This document shows positions 1 to 7,321 of a DNA stretch of 53,262 nucleotides, piece by piece. The notes beneath the pieces were generated by a model, which saw only the letters and a list, made by a program, of their open reading frames with translations, ran no database searches and was not told the origin of the DNA. Source of the DNA: Oscillospiraceae bacterium (GTDB lineage: Bacteria; Bacillota; Clostridia; Oscillospirales; Oscillospiraceae). The stretch is taken from contig JAEDKW010000001.1 of assembly GCA_016295615.1 (NCBI GenBank), positions 1 through 53,262 of the forward strand, written 5' to 3'. The translations under genes and the position numbers were made by a program. Within the stretch, counting starts at the first letter, position 1. Every line of letters begins with the position of its first letter.

Positions 1-28
1 ATTGAACAAAATAAAAATTTTGTTCAAT
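1..28. repeat. Perfect inverted repeat, dif-like site
   Basis: Seen: an 11-bp arm ATTGAACAAAA (1-11), a 6-bp centre TAAAAA, and the exact reverse-complement arm TTTTGTTCAAT (18-28). The 11-6-11 layout and 28-bp length are those of Xer dif sites. The right arm matches the E. coli XerD half-site TTATGTTAAAT at 9 of 11 positions. A Xer-type recombinase starts about 250 bp downstream. Inference: a recombination core site. It could instead be an operator or a hairpin, because perfect symmetry is unusual for dif. It lies at the window edge, so left context is missing. Confidence 0.5.
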
Positions 29-280
29 ATAGGGGAGCGGTTTTCCGGAGAAGGGAGAAATTACGGCGTTTTGCCCTTTGCCGGCGGTGCAGATCCTTTT
101 CGCAATGCATCCGGTAAAAATGCACCGCTATACACCGCGAGGTCACAGCGAAATCATTCAGCGCAAAAACACAAGACGACAAGCCGTTCTGCGTGTCTCC
201 TGCGTAATCTCTTTCGGTCTTTTACGTTTCCCATAAAGTGCAGCACGCACAAAACCTTTTTTCGATTGGAGCCGATGCCA

Positions 281-1309
281 ATGCCGGATTACAACACAGA
301 ATCGCCTGCGATCCTGCGCGATTTTCTTTCTTATCATGAAACGATCAAATCGCACTCCAGGCGCACGGTTGACGAGTATTTTTTGGATCTTCGCAACTTT
401 TTCCGCTACCTCAAGCAGGCGCGGGATCCGTCGCTGCGCGACCTGGAGCTCAATGAGATCTCCATCATGGATGTGGACCTCGATTTTGTTAAAAAAGTAA
501 CGATTACGGATGTCTACGGGTACATGTCCTATCTGAGCCGCGATCGTGTGCTGCATCAGAACAGCGATAGTTCCGGCTATGGGCTTAATGCAGCCTCCAG
601 AGCGCGTAAATTGTCTACGATTCGCTCGTTTTACGGCTATTTATGCAACAAAGCGCACCTGTTGGACGTGAATCCGGTCAAGGATCTGGATATGCCGAAG
701 CTCAAAAAGTCGCTGCCGAGATATCTCACGCTGGACGAAAGCATGCAGCTTTTGGATGCGGTTGACGGTCAGAACCGCGAGCGCGACTACTGTATTCTGA
801 CGATTTTTCTCAACTGCGGTCTGCGTATCTCCGAGCTGTGCGGGCTGAATATCCAGGATATTCAGGACGATGCGCTGCGCGTTTTGGGCAAAGGCAACAA
901 GGTTCGCATCGTATATCTCAACGACGCCTGCAAAAACGCGCTGAAGGCATATTTGAATGTCCGCCGACCGATCACGGGTCGTGACAAAGACGCACTGTTT
1001 TTATCGACACGCAACGAGCGGATCAGCCGCTCGACCGTTCACGCATTGGTCAAAAAGCACCTGGGCGCTGCCGGACTGGACGCGTCACAGTACTCCACAC
1101 ATAAGCTTCGCCACACGGCGGCGACGCTGATGCTGCAAAACGGCGTTGATGTCAAGGCTGTCCAGGAGGTTCTCGGTCACGAGCATCTCAACACGACGGA
1201 GATCTACACGCATATCGACAATGAGGCGCTGCGCGTTGCGGCACGGGCCAATCCCCTCTCGCGCGTCAGGCAGAAGAAAAAACCGCTGCCGGAAACCGGG
1301 GATGATTGA
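281..1309 (+). CDS. Xer-type tyrosine recombinase
   Basis: Site-specific recombinase of the XerC/XerD family (about 342 aa, close to the family's 295-360). The N-terminal SAM-like DNA-binding domain spans about residues 8-125 and the catalytic domain about 145-335. The full catalytic set is visible: Arg182 (GLRISEL), the GKGNK lysine, His274/Arg277 (HKLRH), His300 (LGHEH) and the Tyr309 nucleophile. The open frame runs upstream to base 2, but that part has no family similarity. The ATG at 281 has GGAG nine bases upstream and gives a normal N-terminus. Its role may be chromosome dimer resolution or element-specific integration; no element genes are visible beside it. The stop codon sits inside a 12-bp copy of the upstream repeat arm. 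Confidence 0.88.
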   Translation: MPDYNTESPAILRDFLSYHETIKSHSRRTVDEYFLDLRNFFRYLKQARDPSLRDLELNEISIMDVDLDFVKKVTITDVYGYMSYLSRDRVLHQNSDSSGYGLNAASRARKLSTIRSFYGYLCNKAHLLDVNPVKDLDMPKLKKSLPRYLTLDESMQLLDAVDGQNRERDYCILTIFLNCGLRISELCGLNIQDIQDDALRVLGKGNKVRIVYLNDACKNALKAYLNVRRPITGRDKDALFLSTRNERISRSTVHALVKKHLGAAGLDASQYSTHKLRHTAATLMLQNGVDVKAVQEVLGHEHLNTTEIYTHIDNEALRVAARANPLSRVRQKKKPLPETGDD

Positions 1310-1316
1310 ACAAAAT
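1305..1316 (+). repeat. Direct copy of the dif-like arm
   Basis: ATTGAACAAAAT repeats positions 1-12 exactly and overlaps the stop codon of the recombinase gene. No second arm follows, so it is a half-site at most. The two copies bracket the gene 1.3 kb apart. Confidence 0.5.
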
Positions 1317-1321
1317 ATTCA

Positions 1322-1351
1322 GGAGAGCTTCGCAGGAAGCTCTCCCTTTTT
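1322..1351 (+). terminator. Rho-independent terminator of the recombinase gene
   Basis: A ten-base stem (GGAGAGCTTC, 1322-1331; GAAGCTCTCC, 1336-1345) with loop GCAG is followed by CTTTTT. It begins 12 bases after the recombinase stop. The minus-strand amidase gene ends just beyond it at 1360, but read from that side there is no T-run, so it acts mainly on plus-strand transcripts. Confidence 0.85.
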
Positions 1352-1359
1352 GCTGTATT

Positions 1360-1866
1360 TTACAGTCGATATGCGCCTAAAATGTGCAAATAGCGCGCGG
1401 TCACATAGGAATATGTGCTCAAGGGACGGTTGTCGGCATCCTCGGAGTGTGCGGCAAGCAGAATCTCTTCGGGATCTCCCCTCTTCCCCACTGCCACAAC
1501 GACCGGAGAATGCTGAAAGGAGACGCCGTCAAAGGACAGCTGCACGATGTCACCGGGCTCCAGCGCATCGATCCCCTGCTCCTCTGCGATCGGACCGACG
1601 GAACGCTCCGTGCGCGTGAGGAAGTGATAGAGATACGTAACGCCCGTCCATGCAGGTGCCTTCCGGTTGGCGTCAAAATAATACCAGCCGAATGTCGGCG
1701 TGTAGTTCATAACACCGCAGCCGGCATAGATGCACTGTGAAGCGAAATTCGTGCAGTCACCGCCGATATTTTCATAATCGTAGTAATTCGGATTTCTTCC
1801 GTATGCCCAACGGTGCGCGTACGCAACGGCTGCATCGCGGTCGTAGGGCAAAAGCCGGTAAGACAT
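1360..1866 (-). CDS. Putative amidase-domain protein (Amidase_6)
   Basis: A 168-aa protein consisting almost wholly of the Amidase_6 cysteine-hydrolase domain. Seen: YDRDAAVAYAHRWA at the start, GGDCTNFASQC with presumed nucleophile Cys38, and FQHSPVVVAVG with presumed catalytic His119. Known: this fold belongs to the NlpC/P60-like papain superfamily, often in wall or spore proteins. There is no signal peptide or membrane segment, so it is probably cytoplasmic, or spore-located if made during sporulation (inference). The ATG at 1864-1866 is preceded by GAGGGG at good spacing. An in-frame ATG at 1887 has no site and lies inside the terminator loop of the upstream ATPase gene. The substrate is unknown. 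Confidence 0.8.
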   Translation of the reverse strand: MSYRLLPYDRDAAVAYAHRWAYGRNPNYYDYENIGGDCTNFASQCIYAGCGVMNYTPTFGWYYFDANRKAPAWTGVTYLYHFLTRTERSVGPIAEEQGIDALEPGDIVQLSFDGVSFQHSPVVVAVGKRGDPEEILLAAHSEDADNRPLSTYSYVTARYLHILGAYRL

Positions 1867-1872
1867 AAAAAT

Positions 1873-1905
1873 GCACCCCTCAAACATGATATGCCCGAGG
1901 GGTGC
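1873..1905 (-). terminator. Hairpin after the ATPase gene that also masks the amidase RBS
   Basis: Minus-strand stem GCACCCCTC (1905-1897) pairs with GAGGGGTGC (1881-1873) across a 15-base loop and is followed by ATTTTTA. It begins eight bases after the ATPase stop and looks like a weak intrinsic terminator. Its 3' arm carries GAGGGG, the likely ribosome-binding site of the amidase gene, so read-through transcripts could have that site sequestered. Confidence 0.6.
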
Positions 1906-1912
1906 GGAAAGA

Positions 1913-3829
1913 TCAGCGCATGGCGCGCAGAGAATTCAGAATTGCAAGCATGCAGACGCCGACGTCAGCGAAAACAGCCGCCCAGAGCTGTACCATGCCG
2001 AGACTTGACAGCAGCAGGATAATTACCTTTACAGCGATGGAAAATACAATGTTTTCTTTGGCAATGTGCTGCGTTTTGCGTGAGATTTGAATGGCTTTGG
2101 CGATCTTGGAGGGCTCATCGCCCATGATGACAATGTCGGCAGCCTCCATGGCGGCATCCGTGCCGAGACCGCCCATGGCAATGCCAATATCAGCCTCCGC
2201 CAACACCGGCGTATCGTTGATCCCGTCACCGGTGTAAAGTAAAATACCTTGCGGTGATAGGCTGCGCTTGAGTTCCCTGACTTTTGCCAGCTTATCCTCG
2301 GGAAGCAGTGAGGAAAACACCTCGCGGATGCCCACCTCCTTGCCGACGGCTTCCGCCGCGGCTGGGTGGTCTCCGGTGAGCATAACGGTGCGCTTTACGC
2401 CCAGCTCATGCAGCGCCGAAAGCGCCTGCTTTGCATCCTCTTTCGGCATATCCGCCAGCAGGATCGTGCCGCAGAACTGCCTGTCATAGGCGACGCAGAC
2501 CGAAGTGGCGGCATGGGCTGCGGGGGCGGCGCATGGAACTCCGAGTTCGCGCAGATAGCTCTCCCTTCCGACGATCAGTTCTTTTCCGTCAAGCGTTGCT
2601 CTGACGCCGTGACCGGAAAGCTCCTGCACATCGGAAAGGCGGTTTCTGTCGATCTCACCGGAAAAGGTCTTGCAAACGGAACGAGCCAAAGGGTGATCGG
2701 AGTGCGCTTCGCCATAGGCGGCGAGCTCTAAAACCGCTTCACGGCTGAAGCCGTCTGAAGCAAGGATCTCGCTGACGGAGAACTCGCCGCGGGTCAGGGT
2801 ACCGGTTTTGTCAAAAGCGGCAATCTCCGCTCTTGCCAGGGCTTCCAGATGGTTGCTGCCCTTGACCAGAATGCCGTTGTGCGAGGCGCAGCCGATCCCG
2901 GAGAAAAAGGTGAGCGGAATGGAGATGACAAGCGCGCAGGGACAGGAAATGACAAGGAAGTTCAGCGCGCGGTTAAGAAATACAGAGAATGTACCAAGCC
3001 CCAGCAGCGGCGGAAGCACCGCAAGCAGCGCGGCGAGAATAACGACCACCGGCGTATAGACGCGTGCGAAGCGGGTGATAAATTTTTCGCTTTCCGCTTT
3101 GTTTTCCTCTGCATGTTCAACGAGCGCAAGGATCTTGCTGGCGCTGTCTTCGCCGAACGGCGTCGTCACGCGCAGCAGCAGCGTACCGCTCAGATTCACG
3201 CAGCCGGACTTTACCGTATCGCCGATACCGACCTCCTGCGGCAGGGATTCGCCGGTCAGTGCGGCGGTATTGAGCGAAGAACTGCCGCTTTCCACCCTCC
3301 CGTCCAGCGGAATGCGCTCACCGGCATGGACTTCGATCAGGTCGCCGACGCGCACCTCGGCGGCATGGACTTCCCGGACGTTGCCGTTTTCAAAGAGGTT
3401 CGCGGTGTCCGGGCGGATATCCATCAGCGCACGAATGGCGTCGCGCGAGGAATCGACCGCTTTATCCTGCAGAAATTCGCCGAGCTGAAAGAGGATCATG
3501 ACCGCCGCAGCCTCCCCGTATTCGCCGATGCAGATCGCTCCGATGCTGGCGAGCGCCATGAGAAACGTTTCGTCAAACAGTTCGCCGTGCACAAGGTTTT
3601 CCACGGCTTCCTTCAGTATGCCGAAGCCGGCGGCAAGATAGGCGGCAAGAAAAAGCGAGACACTCACTGCGCCCCGGCTCAGCAAGCCGAGGAGAAACAG
3701 GATCGCCGCGGCAGCAAGCCATACAAGACGGGCGGAACCGCTTTTCTCCTCCCCGCCGTGTCCGTGCTCGTGCGCGCAGCAGGCGCAGCTCCGGTCATGA
3801 TGGTGTTCGTGTTCATGAGAATGCGGCAT
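1913..3829 (-). CDS. Heavy-metal P1B-type ATPase, Zn/Cd/Pb exporter
   Basis: An inner-membrane ATP-driven exporter of about 638 aa. Seen, numbered from the chosen start: a His-rich N-terminal tail (PHSHEHEHHHD, then CACC), TGES at about 192-195, the transport motif SCPC at about 295-298, the phosphorylation site DKTGT with Asp340, the SDHPLA metal-ATPase HP motif, and GDGIND. The C-terminal helices carry AVKV and FADVG, matching the conserved Lys and Asp of the ZntA/CadA subgroup, so Zn2+, Cd2+ or Pb2+ rather than Cu+ is predicted. There is no folded HMA domain; the short His/Cys tail may replace it. The start follows the ArsR-type gene by seven bases and uses GGAGG within that gene's last codons. 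The longer frame to 3907 overlaps arsR and is rejected. Confidence 0.93.
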   Translation of the reverse strand: MPHSHEHEHHHDRSCACCAHEHGHGGEEKSGSARLVWLAAAAILFLLGLLSRGAVSVSLFLAAYLAAGFGILKEAVENLVHGELFDETFLMALASIGAICIGEYGEAAAVMILFQLGEFLQDKAVDSSRDAIRALMDIRPDTANLFENGNVREVHAAEVRVGDLIEVHAGERIPLDGRVESGSSSLNTAALTGESLPQEVGIGDTVKSGCVNLSGTLLLRVTTPFGEDSASKILALVEHAEENKAESEKFITRFARVYTPVVVILAALLAVLPPLLGLGTFSVFLNRALNFLVISCPCALVISIPLTFFSGIGCASHNGILVKGSNHLEALARAEIAAFDKTGTLTRGEFSVSEILASDGFSREAVLELAAYGEAHSDHPLARSVCKTFSGEIDRNRLSDVQELSGHGVRATLDGKELIVGRESYLRELGVPCAAPAAHAATSVCVAYDRQFCGTILLADMPKEDAKQALSALHELGVKRTVMLTGDHPAAAEAVGKEVGIREVFSSLLPEDKLAKVRELKRSLSPQGILLYTGDGINDTPVLAEADIGIAMGGLGTDAAMEAADIVIMGDEPSKIAKAIQISRKTQHIAKENIVFSIAVKVIILLLSSLGMVQLWAAVFADVGVCMLAILNSLRAMR

Positions 3830-3836
3830 AGAACGA

Positions 3837-4208
3837 TCAGCCCTCCATTTCTTCCATAACGTGCTCAAACGCCTTGGCGAAAATGTCGCCAATATGCGAA
3901 TCATCAAGCGAATAATAGACGATCTTGCCCTGCTTGCGGCTTTTGACGAGACGGGACGATTTCAGGATCCGCAGCTGGTGCGAAATGGCAGACTGCGTCA
4001 TGTTCAGCAGCGCCGCAAGGTCGCACACGCACATTTCCTCAATATTCAGCGCACAGATCATGCGTGCGCGCGTGGAGTCGCCAAAGACCTTAAAAAGCTC
4101 CGAGACCTCGTAAATGGGGTCCTCATTGGGCATCTTCTCCCGAACGCGGCGGAGAACGTCCTCGTGAATGACGTTGCTTTCCGTGCAGGACATATCAAAA
4201 GCTTCCAT
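3837..4208 (-). CDS. ArsR/SmtB-family metal-sensing repressor
   Basis: A winged-helix repressor that should release DNA on binding Zn/Cd/Pb and derepress the adjacent exporter. Seen: the ELCVCD-like alpha-3 motif (EMCVCDL), the recognition helix MTQSAISHQLRIL, and a C-terminal alpha-5 site in the exact SmtB arrangement Asp-x-His-x10-His-x2-Glu (starting DSH, ending HVMEE). An N-terminal Cys (MSC) resembles the extra Cys of CadC-type sensors. Both alpha-3 and alpha-5 sites therefore appear present. The start at 4208 has GAGGAG eight to nine bases upstream; the earlier ATG at 4247 lies within the operator. It is co-transcribed with the ATPase. Confidence 0.93.
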   Translation of the reverse strand: MEAFDMSCTESNVIHEDVLRRVREKMPNEDPIYEVSELFKVFGDSTRARMICALNIEEMCVCDLAALLNMTQSAISHQLRILKSSRLVKSRKQGKIVYYSLDDSHIGDIFAKAFEHVMEEMEG

Positions 4209-4232
4209 CAAAACTCTCCTCATTTGAACGAT

Positions 4233-4246
4233 TGAACAGTTGTTCA
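4233..4246. promoter_or_regulatory. ArsR/SmtB-type operator
   Basis: TGAACA-GT-TGTTCA is a perfect inverted repeat of the kind bound by SmtB/CzrA/CadC repressors. It lies about ten bases downstream of the -10 box, at the predicted transcription start, so binding would block polymerase. Autoregulation is inferred. Confidence 0.8.
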
Positions 4247-4255
4247 TATATTCAA

Positions 4256-4283
4256 ATTATAGCGGAAAGATGTGATTTGTCAA
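4256..4283 (-). promoter_or_regulatory. Sigma-A promoter of the metal efflux operon
   Basis: Minus strand: -35 TTGACA (4283-4278), 16-base spacer, -10 TATAAT (4261-4256). Both boxes are perfect consensus, as expected for a strong promoter held off by a repressor. Confidence 0.88.
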
Positions 4284-4344
4284 TAGCTCCTGAAAAAAAT
4301 TGACAGAGATTGAAAAAATAGATGCTTTGATAAGCGGCAGGACA

Positions 4345-4371
4345 TTGACTTTACACAACATTTCGTATAGA
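4345..4371 (+). promoter_or_regulatory. Candidate promoter of the transketolase genes
   Basis: TTGACT (4345-4350), then TATAGA (4366-4371) at 15 bases or TAGACT at 17 bases. It is the best match in the 110 bases before the transketolase start, but spacing and -10 box are imperfect. Confidence 0.4.
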
Positions 4372-4410
4372 CTTAGCGTGTTAATAACCAATTATGGTAG
4401 GAGGCATTGT

Positions 4411-5220
4411 ATGACTACGACAGAACTTTCCAAGGTTTGTCTGCAGGTGCGCCGCGATATCATCAATATGACGGCAAATGCCGGCAGCGGACACCCCGGC
4501 GGCTCCCTCTCCTGCGTGGAGCTGATGACCAGCGTGTTTTTTAATCATATGCGTGTGGATCCGGGCAATCCCAAGTGGGAGGATCGCGACCGCTTTGTGC
4601 TCTCCAAGGGTCACGCCGCACCCTGCTACTATGCAGTGCTTGCGGCAAAGGGCTTTTTCTCCCGTGACGAGTATGCGAACTTCCGCCAGCTTCACGGCAT
4701 TCTGCAGGGTCATCCGGACGCGAAGAAGGTCCCCGGTGTGGACGCTTCCACCGGCTCTCTCGGTCAGGGCGTATCCATCGCGGTCGGTATGGCGCTGGGC
4801 GCCAAGCATCTCGGCAAGGACACGAAGGTCTTCGTCCTCGCCGGCGACGGCGAGAGCCAGGAGGGACAGATCTGGGAAGCCTATATGGCCGCTGCTCATT
4901 ATCAGCTGGACAACCTGACCGTCATGATCGATAACAACGGTCTGCAGATCGACGGCACGAATGACGAGGTGATGTCCCTCGGCGATCTGCCTGCCAAGCT
5001 GCGCGCGTTCGGGTTTGAGGTCTTTGAGCTTGCCGACGGTCATGATCTTGACGCGATCGAGGCGGCACTCTCTGCCACCGTTGTGGGAAAGCCGAAGGCG
5101 ATCCTTGCACATACCGTTAAGGGCAAGGGCGTTTCGTTTATGGAAAATCAGGTCGGCTGGCACGGCAAGGCTCCCAACGAGGAGCAGCGTGCGCAGGCGC
5201 TTGAGGAATTGGAGGGTTGA
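4411..5220 (+). CDS. Transketolase, N-terminal (ThDP-binding) subunit
   Basis: The first half of a split transketolase, 269 aa. With the next gene product it forms the ThDP-dependent enzyme that moves two-carbon ketol units between sugar phosphates. Seen: the substrate/ThDP-binding His segment GSGHPGGSLS, KGHAAPCYYA, and the ThDP-Mg motif starting GDGESQEGQ and ending in the DNNGLQ region. The ATG at 4411 has AGGAGG six bases upstream; the longer frame to 4300 lacks a site and runs into the promoter. The second subunit starts three bases after this stop. Split transketolases are common in Clostridia and archaea. Confidence 0.93.
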   Translation: MTTTELSKVCLQVRRDIINMTANAGSGHPGGSLSCVELMTSVFFNHMRVDPGNPKWEDRDRFVLSKGHAAPCYYAVLAAKGFFSRDEYANFRQLHGILQGHPDAKKVPGVDASTGSLGQGVSIAVGMALGAKHLGKDTKVFVLAGDGESQEGQIWEAYMAAAHYQLDNLTVMIDNNGLQIDGTNDEVMSLGDLPAKLRAFGFEVFELADGHDLDAIEAALSATVVGKPKAILAHTVKGKGVSFMENQVGWHGKAPNEEQRAQALEELEG

Positions 5221-5223
5221 GTC

Positions 5224-6153
5224 ATGAGTGAAAAGAAAGCGACGCGTCAGGCTTATGGCGAAGCCTTGATCGAGCTTGTTGAGAAAAATGATAAGGTCGT
5301 TGTCCTCGACGCCGACCTTGCCAACGCCACACAGACCTGCAAGCTGGCAAAGGCACATCCGGAGAAGTTCTACAACTGCGGCATTGCCGAGGGCAACATG
5401 ATGGACATCGGCGCCGGTCTTTCCACGATGGGTCTTATCCCCTTCTGCTCTACCTTTGCCATGTTTGCCGCCGGCCGCGCCTATGAGCAGATCCGCAATT
5501 CCATTGCCTATCCGCATTTCAACGTCAAGATCTGCGCCACCCATGCCGGCGTCAGCGTCGGTGAGGACGGCGGCAGCCATCAGTGCATCGAGGATATTGC
5601 CCTCATGCGCGTGATCCCCGGCATGACGGTCATCTGCCCGGCTGACGCAAACGAAGCCAAGGCCGCCGTCAACGCGATCGCCGAGCTGGACGGACCTGTC
5701 TATCTGCGTCTTGCCCGCCTTGCAACCCCTGTGTTTGAGGGCGATATGATCAAGCCCTTCACGATCGGCAAGGCAAACGTCCTGCGCGAGGGCAAGGATG
5801 TCGCTCTGTTCGCCACCGGCCTTATGGTCAATGAAGCGCTTGAAGCTGCCAGACTTTTGGAAGCCGACGGTATGGACGCCGCCGTCATTAACGTCCATAC
5901 GATTAAGCCCATCGACGCGGAGTGTGTGACCAGGTACGCTGAAAAATGCGGCAAGGTCGTTACCATTGAGGAGCACAGCGTGATCGGCGGACTCGGCGAC
6001 GCTGTTGCCGATGTTCTTATGGGCAAGGTGAACTGCAGGTTCCGCAAGATCGGCGTGAATGACCGGTTCGGACAGTCCGGCAAGGCGGCCGACGTTCTCC
6101 GTGAGTACGGTTTGACTGCCGACCAGATCGCAGAAGCGGTCAAAAAAGTGTAA
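5224..6153 (+). CDS. Transketolase, C-terminal subunit
   Basis: The 309-aa partner of the preceding gene, carrying the pyrimidine-binding and C-terminal domains. Seen: ATRQAYGEAL at the start, the activating-Glu region NCGIAEGNMMDIGAGL, GRAYEQIRNSIAYP, and THAGVSVGEDGGSHQ. The C-terminal domain begins about residue 180. The RBS GGAGG lies in the last codons of the upstream subunit, which implies translational coupling and equal supply. A DXS-type function is unlikely because the two-gene layout and lengths fit transketolase. An intrinsic terminator follows directly. Confidence 0.93.
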   Translation: MSEKKATRQAYGEALIELVEKNDKVVVLDADLANATQTCKLAKAHPEKFYNCGIAEGNMMDIGAGLSTMGLIPFCSTFAMFAAGRAYEQIRNSIAYPHFNVKICATHAGVSVGEDGGSHQCIEDIALMRVIPGMTVICPADANEAKAAVNAIAELDGPVYLRLARLATPVFEGDMIKPFTIGKANVLREGKDVALFATGLMVNEALEAARLLEADGMDAAVINVHTIKPIDAECVTRYAEKCGKVVTIEEHSVIGGLGDAVADVLMGKVNCRFRKIGVNDRFGQSGKAADVLREYGLTADQIAEAVKKV

Positions 6154-6162
6154 AAAAGCGAG

Positions 6163-6203
6163 AAAGAGAGGCTGAAACCGCAAAAAGTTTTGCCTCTCTT
6201 TTC
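6163..6203 (+). terminator. Terminator after the transketolase genes
   Basis: AAAGAGAGGC (6163-6172) pairs with GCCTCTCTTT (6192-6201). The loop can extend the stem (AAAC with GTTT). The U-tract is built into the 3' arm. It separates the transketolase pair from the aldolase, which has its own promoter. Confidence 0.7.
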
Positions 6204-6214
6204 CGTATTTTTGC

Positions 6215-6242
6215 TTGCTATTTTTGAAATCTGTGCTAAAAT
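6215..6242 (+). promoter_or_regulatory. Promoter of the aldolase-PFK unit
   Basis: -35 TTGCTA (6215-6220), 16-base spacer, extended -10 TG-C-TAAAAT (TG at 6234-6235, box 6237-6242). It lies about 70 bases before the aldolase start. Confidence 0.6.
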
Positions 6243-6310
6243 AGCAAATATAGTCCAATTATTCCATTCGTTCCATACAAGTTATTATTTTGCAAAGGAG
6301 TGCTTTCATT

Positions 6311-7294
6311 ATGGCAATCGTAACTTCAAAGGAAATGTTTCAAAAAGCCTATGACGGCGGGTATGCCATCGGCGCGTTCAATGTCAACAACATGGAGATC
6401 ATCCAGGGCATCTGCGACGCCGCCATCGAGCAGCGCGCACCGCTCATCCTGCAGGTCTCCAAGGGCGCGCGCAAGTACGCCAATCATATCTATCTCATGA
6501 AGCTGATCGAAGCGGCAGTCGAAGATGCGGAGCAGAACGCCGGTTTTGACCTCCCCATCTGCGTTCACCTCGACCACGGCGACAGCTTTGAGCTGTGCAA
6601 AAGCTGCATTGACGGCGGCTTTACCTCCGTCATGATCGACGCCTCCTCCAAGCCGTTTGAAGAGAATATCGCCCTGACCAGGCAGGTCGTCACCTATGCG
6701 CACGACCACGGCGTGGTCGTTGAAGCGGAGCTCGGCACGCTCGCCGGCGTTGAGGATGAAGTCAAGGTATCCGCCGAAGACTCCTCCTATACCCGTCCCG
6801 AAGAGGTCGAGGAATTCGTAACCAGAACCGGCTGCGATTCCCTCGCCATCGCCATCGGCACCTCTCACGGCGCATATAAGTTCACCCCCGAGCAGTGCAC
6901 GCGCAACGAACAGGGCATCCTCGTTCCCCCTCCCCTGCGCTTTGACGTGCTCGAGGAGGTCTCCAGGCGCCTGCCTGGCTTCCCCATCGTGCTGCACGGT
7001 TCTTCCTCCGTGCCGCAGGAGTTTGTCGCCAAGATCAACCGTTTTGGCGGCAAGATGCCCGATGCGGTCGGTATTCCGGAAGAACAGCTGCGCAAGGCGG
7101 CTTCGCTGTCGGTCTGCAAGATCAACATCGACTCCGATCTGCGCCTTGCGATGACCGCCAACATCCGCGAGTATCTCGCCGAGCACCCTGCCGACTTCGA
7201 CCCCAGAGCATACCTCAAGCCCGGTCGCCAGGCGATCAAGGACATGGTCGCGCACAAGATGATCGATGTGCTCGGCTGCAGCGGCAAGGCATAA
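6311..7294 (+). CDS. fba: Class II fructose-bisphosphate aldolase
   Basis: Zn-dependent aldolase (327 aa) that cleaves fructose 1,6-bisphosphate, and in related clostridia also sedoheptulose 1,7-bisphosphate. Seen: GAFNVNNME near the N-terminus, metal-binding VHLDHGDS, EAELGTLAGVED, AIGTSHGAYKF, and VLHGSSSVP followed by CKINIDSDLR near the end. This is the standard class II TIM-barrel order. The ATG at 6311 has AAAGGAG ten bases upstream; the frame to 6290 lacks a site. It lies 27 bases before the PPi-PFK gene and is probably co-transcribed with it. Confidence 0.94.
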   Translation: MAIVTSKEMFQKAYDGGYAIGAFNVNNMEIIQGICDAAIEQRAPLILQVSKGARKYANHIYLMKLIEAAVEDAEQNAGFDLPICVHLDHGDSFELCKSCIDGGFTSVMIDASSKPFEENIALTRQVVTYAHDHGVVVEAELGTLAGVEDEVKVSAEDSSYTRPEEVEEFVTRTGCDSLAIAIGTSHGAYKFTPEQCTRNEQGILVPPPLRFDVLEEVSRRLPGFPIVLHGSSSVPQEFVAKINRFGGKMPDAVGIPEEQLRKAASLSVCKINIDSDLRLAMTANIREYLAEHPADFDPRAYLKPGRQAIKDMVAHKMIDVLGCSGKA

Positions 7295-7321
7295 GGCTTT
7301 ACAGAGTAAGGAGTAACTGCA

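Noticed and set aside
2..280. An N-terminal extension of the Xer recombinase from TTG at base 2
   Set aside because: It has no domain similarity, the TTG sits inside the dif-like repeat, and a good ribosome-binding site precedes ATG 281.
4381..6258. A 625-codon minus-strand open frame opposite the transketolase genes
   Set aside because: It is a mirror frame created by strong third-position G/C bias in the plus-strand genes; it has no family similarity and no ribosome-binding site.
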